From the NCBI RefSeq assembly GCF_020921035.1, contig NC_063159.1, positions 9,154,501 to 9,218,500 on the forward strand: 64,000 nt of DNA, read 5' to 3'. The notes under the pieces are model-generated. The model was not told where the DNA came from. It worked only from the letters and a program-made list of their open reading frames with translations, and searched no databases. This document shows positions 34,930 to 47,253 of this stretch, one piece after another (the stretch's first letter is position 1; each line of letters starts with the position of its first letter). The DNA comes from Rhodamnia argentea (lineage: Eukaryota; Streptophyta; Magnoliopsida; Myrtales; Myrtaceae). A program made the position numbers and the translations under genes.

Positions 34930-35738
34930 GGGGGGCGCATGATAACACTTCTATTTCAGAAATTAATTTCTGGTGAGAAGTTTATTTTTCTACTCTTACT
35001 CATAAGCAGAAATTGATTTTTCTATGGTAATGGTAGAAAATTTCTATTTCTAAAACATTATTAACAGAAAATCTTCTATGAAGAATTATTATCGGTAGTT
35101 GAAAAATTTCTACTTCATTTTTAAAATTATTAAATTTCTTTAAAAAATAATTTTTATTATTAAAAATATTATTTACTTTTTAAAAATAAAAAAAATAATT
35201 ATGTATTTTTCACTTTTGCGGCCGGAGATGGCGACTCGATGGCGGTGGCGGCCGGTGAAGGGCGGTGGTCAGAGGTGGGCGGCGGTCATAGCCGGCGGTG
35301 ACGGACGATGGTCGGTGGTTACGGGCTGGCGGACGGTGGCCGGTGGCGGTCATGGTCGGTGGCGGGTGGTGGTCATGTCGGCGGTGGGCGATGGTCGACG
35401 ATTAGCGGTAGTCGCGGGCGGCGATGGGTGGTGGCCAAAGGTAACAAGTACTTTATGAGGCGAAAAGAGGGTGGGGGCGTGTAATGAAAAGAAGGTGAGG
35501 CAATAAGTATTTTGTAAAGTTTTTTTTTTTTTTGGTCCAAGAAGTACTTCTTGAGTTGAGAAGCTACTTTTTTTTAACTTCTCAAATTGGGAGAAAAACA
35601 ACTTTAAAAGTAGAAATTTCTTTCAGAAGTAAAAGTTTTTACCAAACGAATTTCTGCTTCAGATTACCAAACGAATTTCTACTTTAGAAGCATTTCTAGA
35701 GCAGAAATTCACTTCCATAAGTGTTACCATGCGCACCC
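34930..35738. mobile_element. MITE inserted in DUF4220 pseudogene A
   Basis: The left end reads GCGCATGATAACACTT after a G run, and the reverse complement of the right end reads GGGTGCGCATGGTAACACTT. TAT flanks both sides. Flanking DNA is collinear with the second membrane span of the intact DUF4220 gene. The centre (35,215–35,450) is a G-rich patchwork of 'ggcggtgg' motifs that opens a long but meaningless frame. The superfamily is probably PIF/Harbinger-like, but the target triplet is not the classical TWA. Confidence 0.7.
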
Positions 35739-35916
35739 TATATTTCTCAATCCGTCCTCATCTCTCATAACCAAGGCAATTCATCCAGTCGTGTAGATAA
35801 AGTAGATGGAGCACTTAAGGCATTTTGGGCCTCATTTTTTTTGTTACATCTTGGCGGTCCAGACCATCATTGCCTTTTCTTTGGGGGATAATTCCTTTGG
35901 AAATGGCACCTACTCG

Positions 35917-38724
35917 TAGACACGGCCATTTGGGCCCGTAGGCCCGGAACCGTAAAAAAAAAGAAAAAAAAAGGGCCGTGGGGCAGAGAGCTGTTGGGCT
36001 CTGCGCCCGGCCCCCCCCCCCCCCACAACGGCTCTTTGGTCGTTGCACAACCAACGGTCAATTTGGCTGTTGGAATTTTTTTTTTAATTATTGCTTATAA
36101 ATACATATGCTCCCCCTTTCATTTTTCTTACAAATTCTCCGAACAATTCTATCAAATTCTCTCAAATCCTCTCAATTCACTCAAATTCTCTCAATCCCAA
36201 CTCAATTCTCTCAATCGGATTTCCGATCAATTCTCTAAAAAATGGCAAGTGGAAGCAGAAATGCCGACAATGGCAAGATGACTATGGGAGATTTCGAGTA
36301 TCCCATTCCTGAATATGATTCTCGTGAATATGCATGTTGGGAAGACGACGACGATAATATCAACTATGTCCCGATTCCGAACGTCGAGCACATCCCAACA
36401 CACATCCTCCCACCGGTGTCGAAGAAACGTCAACGGCAAATGAGCCGGAATGGAAGGGCCGAGATAATACATCCGACTTGTGGCTACACTTCGACAAGGT
36501 ACGTAATGAAGGCGAAGGTAAGTATAATATAAAATGTAAATATTGTTCGCAAACATATAAATTTACGAAAGGAGACGGCTACGGAACATTCCGTCGGCAT
36601 TTGACGAAAAAACATTCAATGCAAGCGGGGATCGACAATACGCAACAACAAATTTCCGGGTACGCCACTTCTAATCCTCATCCTATATTCCGTTACACCG
36701 ATGCACTTTATAAAAAAACATTAGCTGAATATGTTGCCCTTGATTATGCTTCGTTTAATACTGGTGAAAATTTTAATATGAAATATTTGATAAATACTGC
36801 GTTGGTTACGAAAGCGCCAACTATTCCAAAAAATACTCTTAAACGCGAAGTTTTTCATCTTTATAAAAAAGGAAAAAAATCTTTAGTAAAATTTTTTGCG
36901 GAATTCAATGGACGTGTGCATATAGGTAGTGATATTTGGAGTGATCCTTGGCAAATTCATTCTTATATGAGTGTCACGTGTCATTGGATAGGTGACGATT
37001 GGACCATTCAAAAAAGACTTATTGCATTCCGAGTTTTTGATGAAAGACATTCGGCTCATAATATTTATAGAATAATTAGGCAAATTTTAGAAGAATATAA
37101 TTTGATAAATAAAGTATTTTCAATTGGTTTTGATAATGCCGCCGCAAATACCGCTTCTATTCCTGAATTAGAAAATATTTGCAAACCCACTTTTGGTGGA
37201 CAATTTTTTCACATTAGATGTGCTTGTCATGTTTTAAATTTATGTGTATAAGATGATTTACAAACTCTTGAAACTTCTCTCGCCCCAATAAAGGATGCAA
37301 TTAAATTTTTATGGAGTCATCCCCATTTTATGAAATCATGGGGAAAATTTTGTAAACAAAATAGTAGAAGGGCAAGAAGATTTCCAAAAGATATTCCGAC
37401 TCGTTGGAATTCTACGTACGAGTTGCTTCGGCAAACTTTTGATTATAAAGATTTATTATATATGTTTATTTCACAAAATATTCCCGAAATTACTTTACTT
37501 CCTCAACATTGGGACGTTTGCAAATTTTTTTTAGATTTTTTGAAAATTTTTAATGATGCTACTAAGACTTTATCTGGTATTTACTATCCTACTATGCATT
37601 TATTTTTAATAGAGTGTGTTAATATTGGTAGTGTTTTTAGTGAATATGAAAATGATACCGAATTAGCTCGAACTATTTTAGTAATGCGAGAAAAATGGTT
37701 GCATTATTATTTGCAAATTCCTCTCGTCTATTTAGTTGGTATTGTTTTTGATCCACGTATTAAATTAGACGGTTTACTAGATTATTTGAATGTGTATTAT
37801 CATGATTGTTTACATTTGGAAGATTCAATAGATATTTGAAATATACTAGGAGATGTTAAAGAATCTATAGTAGTATTATATGGAGAATTTTGTAGTAGAT
37901 ATGGTTTAAATGATTCTGGATCTTTACAATCTACTACCTCAAGTAGCGAATGTGGTAGTTTACTTGGTAGAGGGTATAATATGCTCAAGAGTAGGCAAAA
38001 AAATAAAAAATAAAAAGGGGCAACAGGTAGTATTTCTGAATTAGAAAAATATTTAACCACTCAATTTGAGTTTTGTGATGCAGAACATAGTATAGATTTA
38101 GAAATCCTGAAGTGGTGGAAGTGTCACTAAATCGATTATCCAGTTTTCGCCCTCATCGCTCGTCGGATATTAGCAACCCATTCTTCAACGGCTGCAGTTG
38201 AACAAGTATTTAGCGCTAGAGGATTAATTTTGGACTCTCGCCATTTAAGATTAAGCCCGGAGTCTGTGGAAGCTCAAGCTTGTGTCGATGATTGGACGAG
38301 GGCGAAATATCAACAACAAGAGCTAGATCGTGAACACGAATTTTTTAGCGATGATATTGGAGATACCACCGCCACGAGTATCATAACGGGTAGCGACGAT
38401 TGATGATGAGGTAAGTTAGGGTTATTAAAGGTAAAAAAAACTACATGGGTTTTGATTCTTCTATCCCCAAGAAGATAAGTAGGCGCTTAATAATAATTCA
38501 TTAAGTTCAAGCCCATTCCTCCTCTCTCTTTTTTTGTCCCATATTTTATTACAATGTACAATTTGATTATATTTTATAACTTATAATTTATTATGTTTAT
38601 TTTATTATTTATTATTTTAAAAATTAAAATTAAAAAAGGAACCGGAATGAACCACCGGTTCCAAATCGGAACCGGAACCAGCATTTTCAACGGCCGGTTC
38701 CTGAACCGGAACCGGCCACCCCTA
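35917..38724 (+). mobile_element. hAT transposon, 2.8 kb, with decayed transposase
   Basis: A perfect 8-bp target duplication (CCTACTCG at 35,909–35,916 and 38,725–38,732) flanks the element. The right end in reverse complement reads TAGGGGTGGCC; the left end TAGACACGGCC is a diverged match. GGAACCGGAACC motifs lie just inside the right end and GGAACCG near the left end. It carries a hAT transposase pseudogene, a TATA-like CTTATAAATA at 36,093 and a CT-rich leader. The insertion point lies within DUF4220 pseudogene A. Confidence 0.9.
36242..38403 (+). pseudogene. hAT transposase (BED zinc finger type), disabled
   Basis: From ATG at 36,242 the frame gives an acidic N-terminus. Around 36,460–36,480 the reading frame shifts, and the next frame gives WLHFDKV, then the BED finger CKYC...FRRHLTKKH. 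The catalytic region follows (HIGSDIWSDPW, SIGFDNAAAN, CACHVLNLCV), interrupted by TAA at 37,249. It continues with RFPKDIPTRWNSTYELL and stops again at 37,837 (TGA), near 38,012 and near 38,128. The C-terminal dimerisation domain (LATHSSTAAVEQVFSARGLI, then LSPESVEAQACVDDW) reaches a natural stop at 38,403. One frameshift and at least four stops make it non-functional. It belongs to the RICESLEEPER/DAYSLEEPER-like group. Confidence 0.9.
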
Positions 38725-39505
38725 CCTACTCGGTCTCATTTTCCAAGTCGACGCTGGTAATTCCAACGATATTAGTGTTTTTTGCCGGAGCCGTAAAAAA
38801 TGTGGAGAGGACTCTGACACTTAATCTCTCAAGCCTTCCGAGGCTCAATGAATCGGTGCTCTTATCGGACTCGCCTTATAATGAATCGGTGGAGTCAAGT
38901 GAAGACCTCAATGCTTTAGAGGAAGGATATTCTGATGGCGTAGCCGCGTTGCTTGTAGAGAGCATTGTGATGAAGCGTGCTTACTACGTCCAAATATTTA
39001 TGGTCTTCATCGGGGTTCTCATTTTCTGACCGCCTAAGGACTATGGAGCTGAGTCGAGTCGAGCATATTTAGTCTTGTGATGGATGCGTTGAGAGCGATA
39101 ACAGTTGAACTCCATTTTATGTATGAGGTGCATCACACTAAAGCGTTGGTAAAATGCTTCATGTGAAGCTACAGTTTCTGCTTCGTAGCCTTTGCTGACC
39201 TTGGTGCTGGCTTTCGTTCCGTTTAATCACTTGAAGAAGCATCGGCTTCGCGAACTCGATGTGGAAATTACTTTTTACCTTCTTTCCAGAGGGATGGCTC
39301 TTGACGTGATTGCTTTGTTTATGCTCGCTTTCTCCAACCGAACTGTTCAAGTGTGAACAACACATGATCGCCTAAAACTAGATTCATTTCTCCACATGTT
39401 GATATCTGCCGCCACGGATGACTTGAGAAAGCGTCGATCCGCCACAAGCGAAGCGGAGGCTAATGCCAATGCGATGTATGCATTCTTAGATACACCATTA
39501 GTAAC

Positions 39506-41316
39506 TGTAATTTGTTTTCCTAAGCATGGAGGAGATTACTTTTCCCTATTTTAGACTTTTCTTGCAAAGATGACAATGTTTTAAAAATTAAAAAAATATG
39601 AAAAAAAAATCGACATGTCAATATATATTTGTGATGGAATGGGATGAAAAATTTTTAGTTTGGGAAAGTTGCTAGGTTTTAAAAAAAAAATTAATTATCC
39701 TACAGTGAGCCCGATTCTTAAAGCCGCTTAACTTTGTTTCAAGATACTTTGAATTTGATTATTTTGGCTCTATAAATAATTCCTGTGCTCATGGCTGGTG
39801 AATATAATTGCCGGCTGATGAACACATGCACGTCCTGAGCCTATTTCCCGCTTGGCAAAGATCCGCTTACCCGTAAATTCCGAAAAAATTATCAAAAAAA
39901 GTCCTGAATTTATTGTAATTATGTATTATTTTTTATTGTATTCTTTTCTAACTAGTCTTCAAACCTTTTGCAATTGTGTGAATTTAGTTCATTCAGCCAA
40001 ATTTGACCAGTCGAGGCAGATCATCCAGCGACATGATATTTTAAAATATTCATTTAATTTTTTCATTTTTTTTCCTTCTCTCTTCTTCTTCCTCTGGCTG
40101 GTGACGGCCGGCGAAGTGGACAGCGAGGGTGCCTGTGCCATGGATGTGCGAGGCTCGCCTCGCCAGATCTGGTAGGCCTCAGGGGCCTCAGCCTCAAGGG
40201 CACCCTCGCCCTCACAGTCCACCCTCGCCGGATCCATGCTCGCGGATCCCTCCTTTACTGGATAGAGCATATATCCCTTCGAAACTATCGCAAATGGGAG
40301 GGCGTCAATCGAAACCCACATCAGAAAGAAGTTGACTTTGAGCTCTGCGTGGGGAGGGGGAGATGAATGGCCTGAGGCTGTTGACTGATTACTCGGAGAC
40401 GAAGAGCGTGGATGGAATCTGGGGAAAGATTGGGTAGAGAAGGCGGAGGGCTTCGAGGATGGGAGAGAGAGCGCAGGCGCACGGAGAATAGAAGAAGCGG
40501 AAGAGGACGACGACGATGCCACGGAAGAAGAAGAAGAAGAAGAGAGAGAAAAAAAAAAGAGAAAGAAAAAAAAAATTAAAATATCATATTGCCAGACGAC
40601 CGGCGCCGGCCCGTGTCCCTGTCAGTGCCGGCTGGTCAAATTTGGCTGGATAGATTGAATCAGCATAATTACAAAAGGTTTGGGACTGAATATACAAAAA
40701 AAAAATTTTAGAACCGAATTGACACAATTACAATATATTTATGACATTTTTGGTAATTTTTTCCCCTGAATTCCCCCAAAGTTTCTAACACAAGAAGCGC
40801 CTAATAATGTTCACTTCAAGAATACAATGTCTGCAATGAGAGGTTCCAACTGTGAATCTACTTAATTCTTCAAAGTAGCTCACTAATTATCGGGGAAAAT
40901 TACCGAAAAAGTTTTAAATCTATTGTAATTGTGTCAATTTAGTTGTAAACATTTTTTTTGGCCAATTAAATCTTAAACTTTTTGCATTTGTGCCCATTCG
41001 GTCTATATGACCAAAAATTACTGATGTGTATCTGTTGTCATTGATATTAGACAATTTTTAATATTATTTTTATTTTTAAAATTTAAAATTTTTCCTTTTA
41101 TTTTTCTCTTTTTTTTTGGGGTTCCTTCTTCTTCTAGCTAGTTGCCGAACCAGGCGGTTGTCGGCCCTCGATGACCGGCCAGAGGCGAGGGTCGGTGATG
41201 TCGATCTTGCTTGCCTTTGGCGAAGCTCTGCCCCACCGACCTTGCCATATCTAGGCGAGTATATTATCTTTCTTTATTATTCTTTAACTCCAAACATATG
41301 CGATTGTATTGTTCTC
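39506..41316. other. Intergenic DNA with a TIR-family element
   Basis: About 39,870–40,770 is an element with long inverted arms: 'ccttttgcaattgtgtgaat' on the left against 'acaattacaatatatttatg' and 'ataattacaaaaggtttggg' on the right, around a T-rich, GC-rich, A-rich centre. The DNA on both sides matches single blocks near 49,630–49,800 (for example 'gcaaagatccgcttacc'), which shows where it inserted into the duplicated segment. 40,900–41,300 is one arm of a second, degenerate copy. Confidence 0.55.
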
Positions 41317-41919
41317 TAGGGGTGAGCATGGTTTCAGGGTAGAACCGAGAACACGGAACCGGAACCTGTAGGATCCGGTCCGGTTCCGGGTTCCAAGGTA
41401 TGTATGGTAGGTTTCGGGTTCCAAAAATTGAGGAACCTGTTCCAACGGGTAGGTTCCAGGTTCCACTACCCGTAACCCGAACCATAGATTCTGAAATAAT
41501 TTTTTATATTTTTCTTAGTATATATTTTTGCAAGATCCTACAATGTTCTATGTTGTCCAATGATGAGTGTATAATCTGGAGTCAAACAAATTTTTAGGTT
41601 TCGGGTTCCAAAAAATGATAAACCTGTTCCAATGGATTGGTTTCATCCGTATGGAACCTAAAACCACTTACCTCTACTGTCTCTTAGATGTTGTAGCGTT
41701 CACTCTTATTTTGCTTAACTAAAAAAGAAAAAATAAAAAAAAATAAAAGAAATTGATAGGTTTTCGAGTACCACAGGCCCGACCCTAGAACTGTGACGGG
41801 GGTAGGTTTCGGGTTCCAAGGTATAACGGGTAGGTTTCGGGTTCCAAAAAATGAGGAACGTGTGCCGACGGGTAGGTTCTAGGTGAAACTTGTAAGGAAC
41901 CTGGAACCGCTCACTCCTA
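41317..41919. mobile_element. Non-autonomous hAT element, 603 bp
   Basis: The left end is TAGGGGTGAGC and the right end in reverse complement is TAGGAGTGAGC. Near-identical 8-bp target copies flank it (TTGTTCTC on the left, CTGTTCTC on the right). Many GGTTCC/GGAACC motifs lie in both halves. There is no transposase. It lies about 430 bp upstream of DUF4220 copy B. Confidence 0.8.
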
Positions 41920-42345
41920 CTGTTCTCTTCTCCCACAGTCCCATGTCCTTTGCTCTTTCGCTATCCGTAGTTTTGAGCCGTCGCGAATGCTTTATCCATT
42001 CATTCTAGGTAAGCATATCCTCATTGTCCCACGCATTTCTCTATACAAGTACACTCATATGACTTGTCAGATGTGATATGACCAAACGTTTCACAAAACT
42101 AATTATGGATGAGATACTTTTTTTTTTGGCCATTTAATTTATAAGATACCTTGCTTGTGTTCATTCGTGGAATAATTGGTTCACGATTCTTTTACTTTCT
42201 TAGGTTTTTGATTAGATTCTTTCTTCAAACAAATCAGCAAGGAACCATCTCTTCTCACCATGTATATATACATTTCCCACTATTCTATTCTCTACAAGTC
42301 GAAAATACATTGAAAAGAGCGATAGAGTTCAAACTAAGCAAAAGC
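41920..42345 (+). promoter_or_regulatory. Leader region of DUF4220 copy B
   Basis: This region shares blocks with the leaders at 50,440–51,260, for example 'tggatgagatactttt', 'ccttgcttgtgttcattcg', 'aaggaaccatctc' and 'aaactaagcaaaa' just before ATG. It is the common DUF4220 leader. No TATA box is convincing. Confidence 0.5.
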
Positions 42346-43353
42346 ATGGCATTTAGCTCCACTTCGGGTATTTGGAGCAAATGGAATATCCGAGGCTGCG
42401 TCATACTGGGTCTCTCACTTCAGGTCTTTCTTGTTCTATTTGCACCCCTTGTAAAGAAAATAGCGAATCATCGCACCATTTTCCTCTTGTGGTTGGCCTA
42501 TTTGATGGCCGACTCGGTAGTTGTATACGGGATTGGGCTCATCTCTCGGAACCAAGGTAATTCGTGCGCCCATGCGGATCAAGTAGATAGATCACTTCGG
42601 GCATTTTGGGCCTCATTTCTTTTGTTACATCTTGGGGGTCCAGACACCATCACTGCCTTCTCATTAGAGGATAGTTCGCTTTGGAAATGGCATCTACTTA
42701 GTCTCATCTTCCAAGTAGGTAGCGCCATCTATCTCTTTGGGCAAGTATTTCGAGCGACAAGTTACTTGGTGATCCCAACGATGCTAGTGTTTCTTGCCGG
42801 GGTCATAAAAAATGCGGAGAGGACACTAGCACTTAATCTCACGAGCCTCTCGAGCCTCAGGGAATCGATGATGGTAAACGATGAGCTAACCTATAATGCA
42901 TTTGTGCTGTTGGTTGAAGAACTCAAAACTCTGGGGCGTAATTATGCTAATGAAGAAAAAGCAAGGCTTGCGGAGAGCGTGGTGGTGAAGCACACTTACT
43001 ACTTTAATATCTTTAAAGTCTTCATCTTAGATCTCTTCTACGAAGATACAGAATGCCTCATAAGCCGCTAATATGTCCGCAAAATTTCTGCATTGGATGC
43101 ATTAAGGGTGATATCAGTCGAACTCCATTTCATTTACGAGGTGCTCCACACAAAAGCATTGACAATATGTTCCAAGTGGAGCTGCATTTTTCCCTTCATA
43201 GCCTTCACTGAGGTTGTGATGGCTTTCGTCTTATTCAATTGCGTCAAGGAGCATCAGCTCCCCAAACTCGATGTGGAAATCACTCATACCCTTCTTTTTC
43301 GAGGGATCGCTCTTGATGTCATAGCTCTATTTATGCTTGTTTTCTTCGATTAG
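42346..43353 (+). pseudogene. DUF4220 copy B, truncated by two stop codons
   Basis: From ATG at 42,346 the frame matches the intact gene closely (LSLQVFLVLFAPL, FLLWLAYLMAD, KAFWASF replaced by RAFWASF, LHLGGPDTITAFSLEDSS, NAERTLALNL). It stops at TAA 43,069–43,071, just before the YVRKISALDALRV segment. The same frame continues to a second stop at 43,351–43,353, where the intact gene has the Trp of SNWTLA (TGG to TAG). After that, similarity ends and the DUF594 half is absent. A 241-residue protein with only the N-terminal membrane spans could be made, but I regard the locus as a pseudogene. Confidence 0.8.
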
Positions 43354-44640
43354 ACTATTGCCGAAATCATAAACCGAAGCCCCATTCAGTTGTCTCTACA
43401 AACCCGAATGAGGCTTCGGGGCGGAATCTATGTTCGGGGCAGGATGAAAACCAGAATTCGGCTACGATCAAGAGGAAGATGATAGGCCAGTGGAATCCCG
43501 ATTCGTCTAATTGATTACAACAGAGTCAATTTTCAGCCTAAGTATTTTGTTTTTATCAACAACTAGATTCATGCTCCTTTCCTTCGTTTATTCTTAGATT
43601 CCAAATTTCAAAGGGGAGAATGTACTTTTCCTCTTGTCCGTGAATGCCTTGTCCACTCATTCTAAGAAGATGATTTTCTTTTTTCTTTTAAATGGTAGTA
43701 GGCGTATACACGCATGATAATTCAACCAATTTTCCCTTTGTCGATCTTCATCAAATGGATAATCCCGTTCTAGACGAACCAAAGCTTTGAATTTCTACTG
43801 TTTAATCTCCTGATTTATCATACGCGGAAAATAATGTGACCAAATTTTTCCTATAACATCGATCGGCTCATTGGAAGGACAACACAAGACACCCTATAGT
43901 TTACATCTTTGCTCCTCAAAGTCATTACATTGGAAATGGATTGCGGCCACTCATGCACGTGTACATTGCAGCCCACACCTAGATGGGTGTTAGGGGTCGC
44001 GATACCCTCGCTTAGATTTGGGCGAGGGCGCAGAGGCCCATGCCCGTGGCCAGCGAGGATTGGCCGGCAACCTTGCTGGTGTAGAGATAAAAAAAATAAA
44101 AAAGAAAGAAAAGAAAAAGAAAAAAAGAAAAAGAACAAAAAACAGTCAGCACAATTTATCGAAAATTGCCAAAAATTATCTACGTCGGTACTAGCCGTGC
44201 CACGTAAGATGGTCGACATCCACATCAGCAATTATAAGTCAAAATTGACAAATCGTCAGAATGTTTAGGACTAAACCGGCATAATTCAAAGGTTTATGAC
44301 TGAATTGATTGTATAAATGTTTCAGGACTGAATTGACCACCGTATATATTTAAAAGATAGCTGTTGTAAAAAAAAAGAAATTACAGAATTCCATTATCAT
44401 AATATACAAAGAAAATAGGCAATTGTTATTCAATAGAAATGGAAAGTTATCCAAAGAATATGAAGCTATCCACTGGTGTAGGTCAAATTTATTTAGGCAT
44501 TTAGTTGGCAAATAAAGAATAAGTTATCAGCAAAATTTTCGAGTCGACAAGTTCGCGAACCACTGAAAGGTCGAAAGCAAATCTTTCATCTCTTTGGCTC
44601 CGTTCGTTTATCCACTGGTGTAGGTCAAATTTATATATAT
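43354..44640. other. Intergenic DNA with a TIR-family relic
   Basis: 43,590–43,860 matches the downstream flank of the intact gene near 56,170–56,460 ('attcaaccaattttccctt', 'cctgatttat'). 43,870–44,340 is a degenerate TIR-family element with a GC-rich centre and an A-rich arm. The 26-bp phrase starting 'tatccactggtgtaggtcaa' is present twice, near 44,467 and 44,618. Confidence 0.5.
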
Positions 44641-46551
44641 GTTCATCCTTTCATGGATGACATACTTTTCTTCTGCCACTTCAAAGTATAGAACACCTTG
44701 CTTATGTCCATTCTTGAGTTTTTGAATACATACCTTCTTCACACAAGTAAGGAACCATCTCAACATCTTATATATTTTGCAGAAGAAGCAAAATGTGGAG
44801 AGAACACTGGCACTTAATCTTTCAAGCCTCCCGAAGCTCAGGAAATCGATGATGTCGTCGTCCTCATCTATTGATGGCGATCATCAATTCAACGAGCTCT
44901 TTGCAGAACTCAATGCTCGAGGGGAAGGATATTCTAATGAAGAAGAAGCAAAGCTTGCAGAGAGCATTGTGGTAAAACGTGCTTACTACTTTTTTGAAAT
45001 ATTTAAGGTCTTCATCGGAGATCTCATGTTCTATAGTTTAGAACGCGAAAGGACTTGCAAATATTTCCATAATGTTTCTGCGATAGATGCGTTGAGGGTG
45101 ATATTAGTTGAACTCCATTTTATGTACGAGGTGCTCCACACGAAAGCGTTGGCAATACATTCCATGTGGAGCTACATTTTCCGCTTTGTAGCCTTCACTG
45201 ACCTTGTGCTAGCTTTCATCTTTTTTAATCTCTTGAAGAAGCACCGGCTCCCCGAACTCGATGTAAAAATTACTTATTCCCTTCTATTCGGCGGGATGGC
45301 TCTCGATGCGACAGCTCTATTCATGCCAGTTTTCTCCTATTGGACTCTTGCCAAAATGAAGCGGGGCAACACGGGATCGTCCAAGCAAGATTCTTTTCTC
45401 CACAAGTTGATATTCGCCACGGATAACCAGAGGAAGCCCCGATCCACCACATGTGAAGCAAAGGTTCGTACCTGTGGTGGTATGTATGCGGTCTTAGATA
45501 CACCATTAATATTTTGAAAGTGGTCAGAATCCATCTGTGCTTGTAACCTTTTATCCGAGTCATTGCATGAGGGACCGAGAAAGTTGTATAACCACGGTCA
45601 GAGGTGGGGCATCTGCGACAACTTGGATTTTCTGTTTCGTGTGGCGAAGAAGATTACCTATTATTTCCGTCAAGCTAGTGACATAATCTGTGGTCAGAGG
45701 AAAATATTAATGATTGCGAATACGAGCCGCGTGTCCAAGAATCCCTTGATGAAGAAGCTATGGATCTTTATCTTTAAGGAGGTTAGACGTAAATCCATGA
45801 TTGCGAGTGCTCCACCAGAAGTGAAGAAGACATTTGAGGCGAGAGGCGATCTATTTCTCCAGGGCACACTAACCGAGGAAATTTGTGGCGATTTTTCAGC
45901 TCATGTCACCGAGATCAATTACGACACCAGTATTATACGTTGGCATGTTGCTACTGAAACATGGTACAACAAAGAGTTTGTCAGAGATGAGGAAATGGAA
46001 ATCGCCAAGATCATCTCCGGTTACATGGTGTATCTTTTACTTAATCAGCATAACGTGGTGTCGGTCGTGGCGGGCGTCTCCCAAATGACCTCAGCAGAGA
46101 CGGTGGTCGATATATTGGGGCACCGTCGGAGTATGATGCGAACACGGATGTTAAGGCGCTGTGCAGCAAATTGTACGATGTTGTTGGTATCCATGCAACC
46201 CCTCGGACAACTGCGCTTCGGGAGCGGTTCAGATTGGCCCGAAAGATGGAAAGGCTCGGGGAAAGGAAGTGGAAGGTGATGAGCACAGTGTGGGTGGAGA
46301 TGCTGTGTTATGCAGCAAGTCATATCAGGGGAGAGGCGCATGTGCAGGTGCTGAGCAAAGGCGGGGAGCTTCTCGCCTTCGTTTGGCTGTTGATGGCTCA
46401 TTTCGGTTGTTTATACAAACCTGAATGGGGCATATATCGTATACCACCGCAGGGATACATAGGTCCAGAAACAGTTGGGGGCCGGCCAGAGGATGCCCTA
46501 TCCAAAGCATGGGATGGTATAGCAGAATGCAGATGTACAGGATGCATATAA
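44641..46551 (+). pseudogene. DUF4220 copy C, 5' deletion plus stop and frameshift
   Basis: The leader (44,641–44,783) matches that of the intact gene ('tttcatggatga', 'ttcttctgccacttcaaagta', 'aggaaccatctcaacat') but joins directly to codons equal to about residue 155 onward (NVERTLALNLSSLPKL). The start codon and the first membrane spans are therefore deleted. The frame runs to TGA at 45,515–45,517 where the intact gene has CGA in TFRRW. It resumes in the same frame with CACNLLSESL and VKKTFEARGDLFLQ. It then shifts frame near 46,105–46,170 and ends with the DUF594 core (WVEMLCYAASHIRGEAHVQV, GGELLAFVWLLMAHFG). It is clearly disabled, but it is the only pseudogene that keeps DUF594. Confidence 0.85.
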
Positions 46552-46946
46552 ACATGAAGGGAAAAATAAAAGTTGATTGAGAAGAAATTGCTCTCTCTCT
46601 CTCTCTCTTTCTATTTAATGATGTCGATTTTCAAAGGGGGAGATGCCAACATCGATTTAATTAGAAAAAAATGTATTTGATTGTGTGGTTTGCAAAGTTG
46701 AAAAATACAAATTTACAAACTTTTTCTTTTCATTTTTTTTTTGGTTTTGTAGTTCAAAAGTTAAAACAACTTTGCTTGTATCCCATCCTGATTTAGAAAA
46801 CCATTTTTCTGACCGGATGTATTTTCAATGCGAATTCCATTTTCAAAGTAAATGAGAAGTCAAAACATCTCTCTTATATGAACGGAGCTGAAAAACAAAA
46901 CCAACAACTTGTCTTTCAAATGAATAATATCAAAAATACACGTTTT

Positions 46947-46999
46947 AACTATAAAATAACATATCTGACCAAAAAAAAAAAAAACTATGAAATAACATA
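46947..46999 (+). mobile_element. Second minimal poly(A) retro-insertion
   Basis: A 17-bp duplication (AACTATAAAATAACATA, with one mismatch in the second copy) brackets TCTGACC plus about 12 A. The inserted core has the same GACC-poly(A) 3' end as the one at 21,825–21,879, which suggests that the same retroposon family made both. Confidence 0.6.
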
Positions 47000-47253
47000 G
47001 CCAACCATATTTTTTTTCAAAATTTTGTTTATGTTACAAGCTTTTCGTTTTTTAAAACAAAATTCATTTTCAATAGAAAAGGACATTTAAAAAGAGAAAA
47101 CACATCTATTTTCTTTTTGTCAAATGAACACATTATTTGTTCTATTGACCATAATAGTTGAAAATGACAAGGGGAAAAAAGAAAATAACAAAAAAATATT
47201 AAATACAGAGTAGAAAAATGTAAGAACAAGGAAATCAAAGCAAGAACACATTA

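Larger units (their letters stand above)
34835..39505 (+). pseudogene. DUF4220 pseudogene A, split by a MITE and a hAT element
   Basis: Three pieces align in order with the intact gene at 53,738. 34,835–34,929 covers the second membrane span (ttgatggctgaccaggtagct). 35,739–35,908 covers SHNQGNSS through the KAFWASF and LHLGGP motifs. 38,733–39,505 covers NVERTLTLNLSSLPRLNES, the ESIVMKRAYYV block and the region up to 'ttagatacacca'. A MITE (34,930–35,738) separates the first two and a hAT element (35,917–38,724) the last two. Frameshifts and stops are also present, and the DUF594 half is missing. It is dead. Removing the two insertions restores collinearity, so they came after duplication. 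Confidence 0.85.

Noticed and set aside
35201-35458. Plus-strand 85-codon frame rich in Trp, Arg and Gly
   Set aside because: Encoded by the G-rich 'ggcggtgg' centre of a MITE.
46041-46555. Minus-strand frames of 76–118 codons
   Set aside because: They are antisense to DUF4220 copy C.
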